From Setophaga petechia (lineage: Eukaryota; Chordata; Aves; Passeriformes; Parulidae), in contig JANCRA010000060.1 of NCBI GenBank assembly GCA_024362935.1, positions 684,501 through 748,500 of the forward strand: a stretch of 64,000 nt of DNA, given 5' to 3'. The notes beneath the pieces were generated by a model, which worked only from the letters and a program-made list of their open reading frames with translations, did no database searches and was not told the DNA's origin. The translations under genes were made by a program, and so were the position numbers. The first letter of the stretch is position 1. Each line of letters starts with the position of its first letter. Shown piece after piece: positions 63,915 to 64,000 of this stretch.

Positions 63915-64000
63915 TCACATTAATACTTGAAAGGAAGGCGTCTTAGACAATTTTCTTTTTCTTGTTCCAAAACGCTCTGCAGCCCTCTGTGCAACTTCTG
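63915..64000 (+). repeat. Start of HOR-C unit 5 (cut by window edge)
   Basis: The last 86 bases repeat the opening of HOR-C units 3 and 4 (TTAGACAATTTTC, then TTCCAAAACGCTCTGC), so the array continues beyond the window in the same register. Confidence 0.8.

Larger units (their letters stand above)
1..64000 (+). repeat. Tandem satellite array, ~286-bp monomer, spans whole window
   Basis: The same block recurs about every 286 bp from the first to the last base, always in the same orientation, about 223 times. Landmarks in order within a monomer are: ATTAATACTTGAAAGG; a pyrimidine tract ending near TTCTTGTTGCAAAAC; CTCTGCAGCCCTCTGTGC; TTCTAGAA or a variant; GAGCAGGAACGTTTTCTCC; GAGACATAGTGAAAAAGC; the palindrome CAGTGCACTG; and GCACTGGGATTGTGT. 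Most monomers are 285-287 bp, differing by single-base indels such as CCTTGCGAGAC to CCTTGGAGAC. No gap, inversion, transposon or gene interrupts the array apart from the CpG-dense segments listed separately. Function is unknown. A heterochromatic or centromere-associated satellite is inferred from structure alone. Confidence 0.97.

Noticed and set aside
1..64000. CRISPR array
   Set aside because: Repeats are about 286 bp and abut directly with no unique spacers, and there are no cas genes. This is a eukaryotic-type satellite.
1..64000. Alpha satellite or another named satellite family
   Set aside because: The 286-bp period does not fit the 171-bp alpha monomer, and I do not recognise the sequence as any family I could name with confidence.

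Overview
The whole window is satellite DNA. It is one uninterrupted head-to-tail tandem array with a monomer of about 286 bp (roughly 223 copies, all in the same orientation). No unique flank, gene, rRNA, tRNA, transposon or CRISPR array is visible. The base composition is AT-leaning. CpG is scarce inside the monomers, and several monomer sites vary as CpG versus TpG/CpA. This fits a eukaryotic genome with CpG methylation, most likely a vertebrate, but I cannot name the species or the satellite family. Pericentromeric, subtelomeric or sex-chromosome heterochromatin is the natural setting (inference).

The monomers are organised into higher-order repeats (HORs) of three kinds. HOR-A (1-14,574) is two consecutive 7,287-bp units of 25 monomers each. 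By eye they differ at only four positions. A third, rearranged copy runs from 14,575 to about 20,165. HOR-B (20,166-30,459) is an 11-monomer unit of 3,145 bp that repeats with losses of one monomer (3,145, 2,859, 3,145, then a partial unit). HOR-C (30,460-64,000) is based on a 27-monomer unit of 7,721 bp. Its successive units measure 7,721, 11,149, 7,721 and 6,864 bp, and a fifth is just starting at the right edge. Most length differences are whole multiples of the monomer, and many coincide with recognisable hybrid monomers, as expected from unequal crossing-over.

The most unusual component is at the end of each HOR-A unit. There the array decays through four or five old, diverged monomers (5,690-6,887 and 12,977-14,174) into a CpG-dense, non-satellite segment of about 200 bp (6,888-7,090 and 14,175-14,377). 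This segment has 23 CpGs in 200 bp, against about four in a normal 286-bp monomer, and carries ETS-like and E2F-like motifs. A good splice-donor-like sequence follows it. It looks like a captured CpG-island or promoter-like fragment at an old array edge that was later amplified as part of a macrosatellite unit. This is the best candidate for an undescribed functional element here.

The many short open frames (64, 72 and 93 codons on +; 66, 89, 96 and 117 codons on -) are stop-free stretches of the repeated monomer. Because 286 is one more than a multiple of three, the frame shifts at every monomer. I annotate no protein-coding gene.
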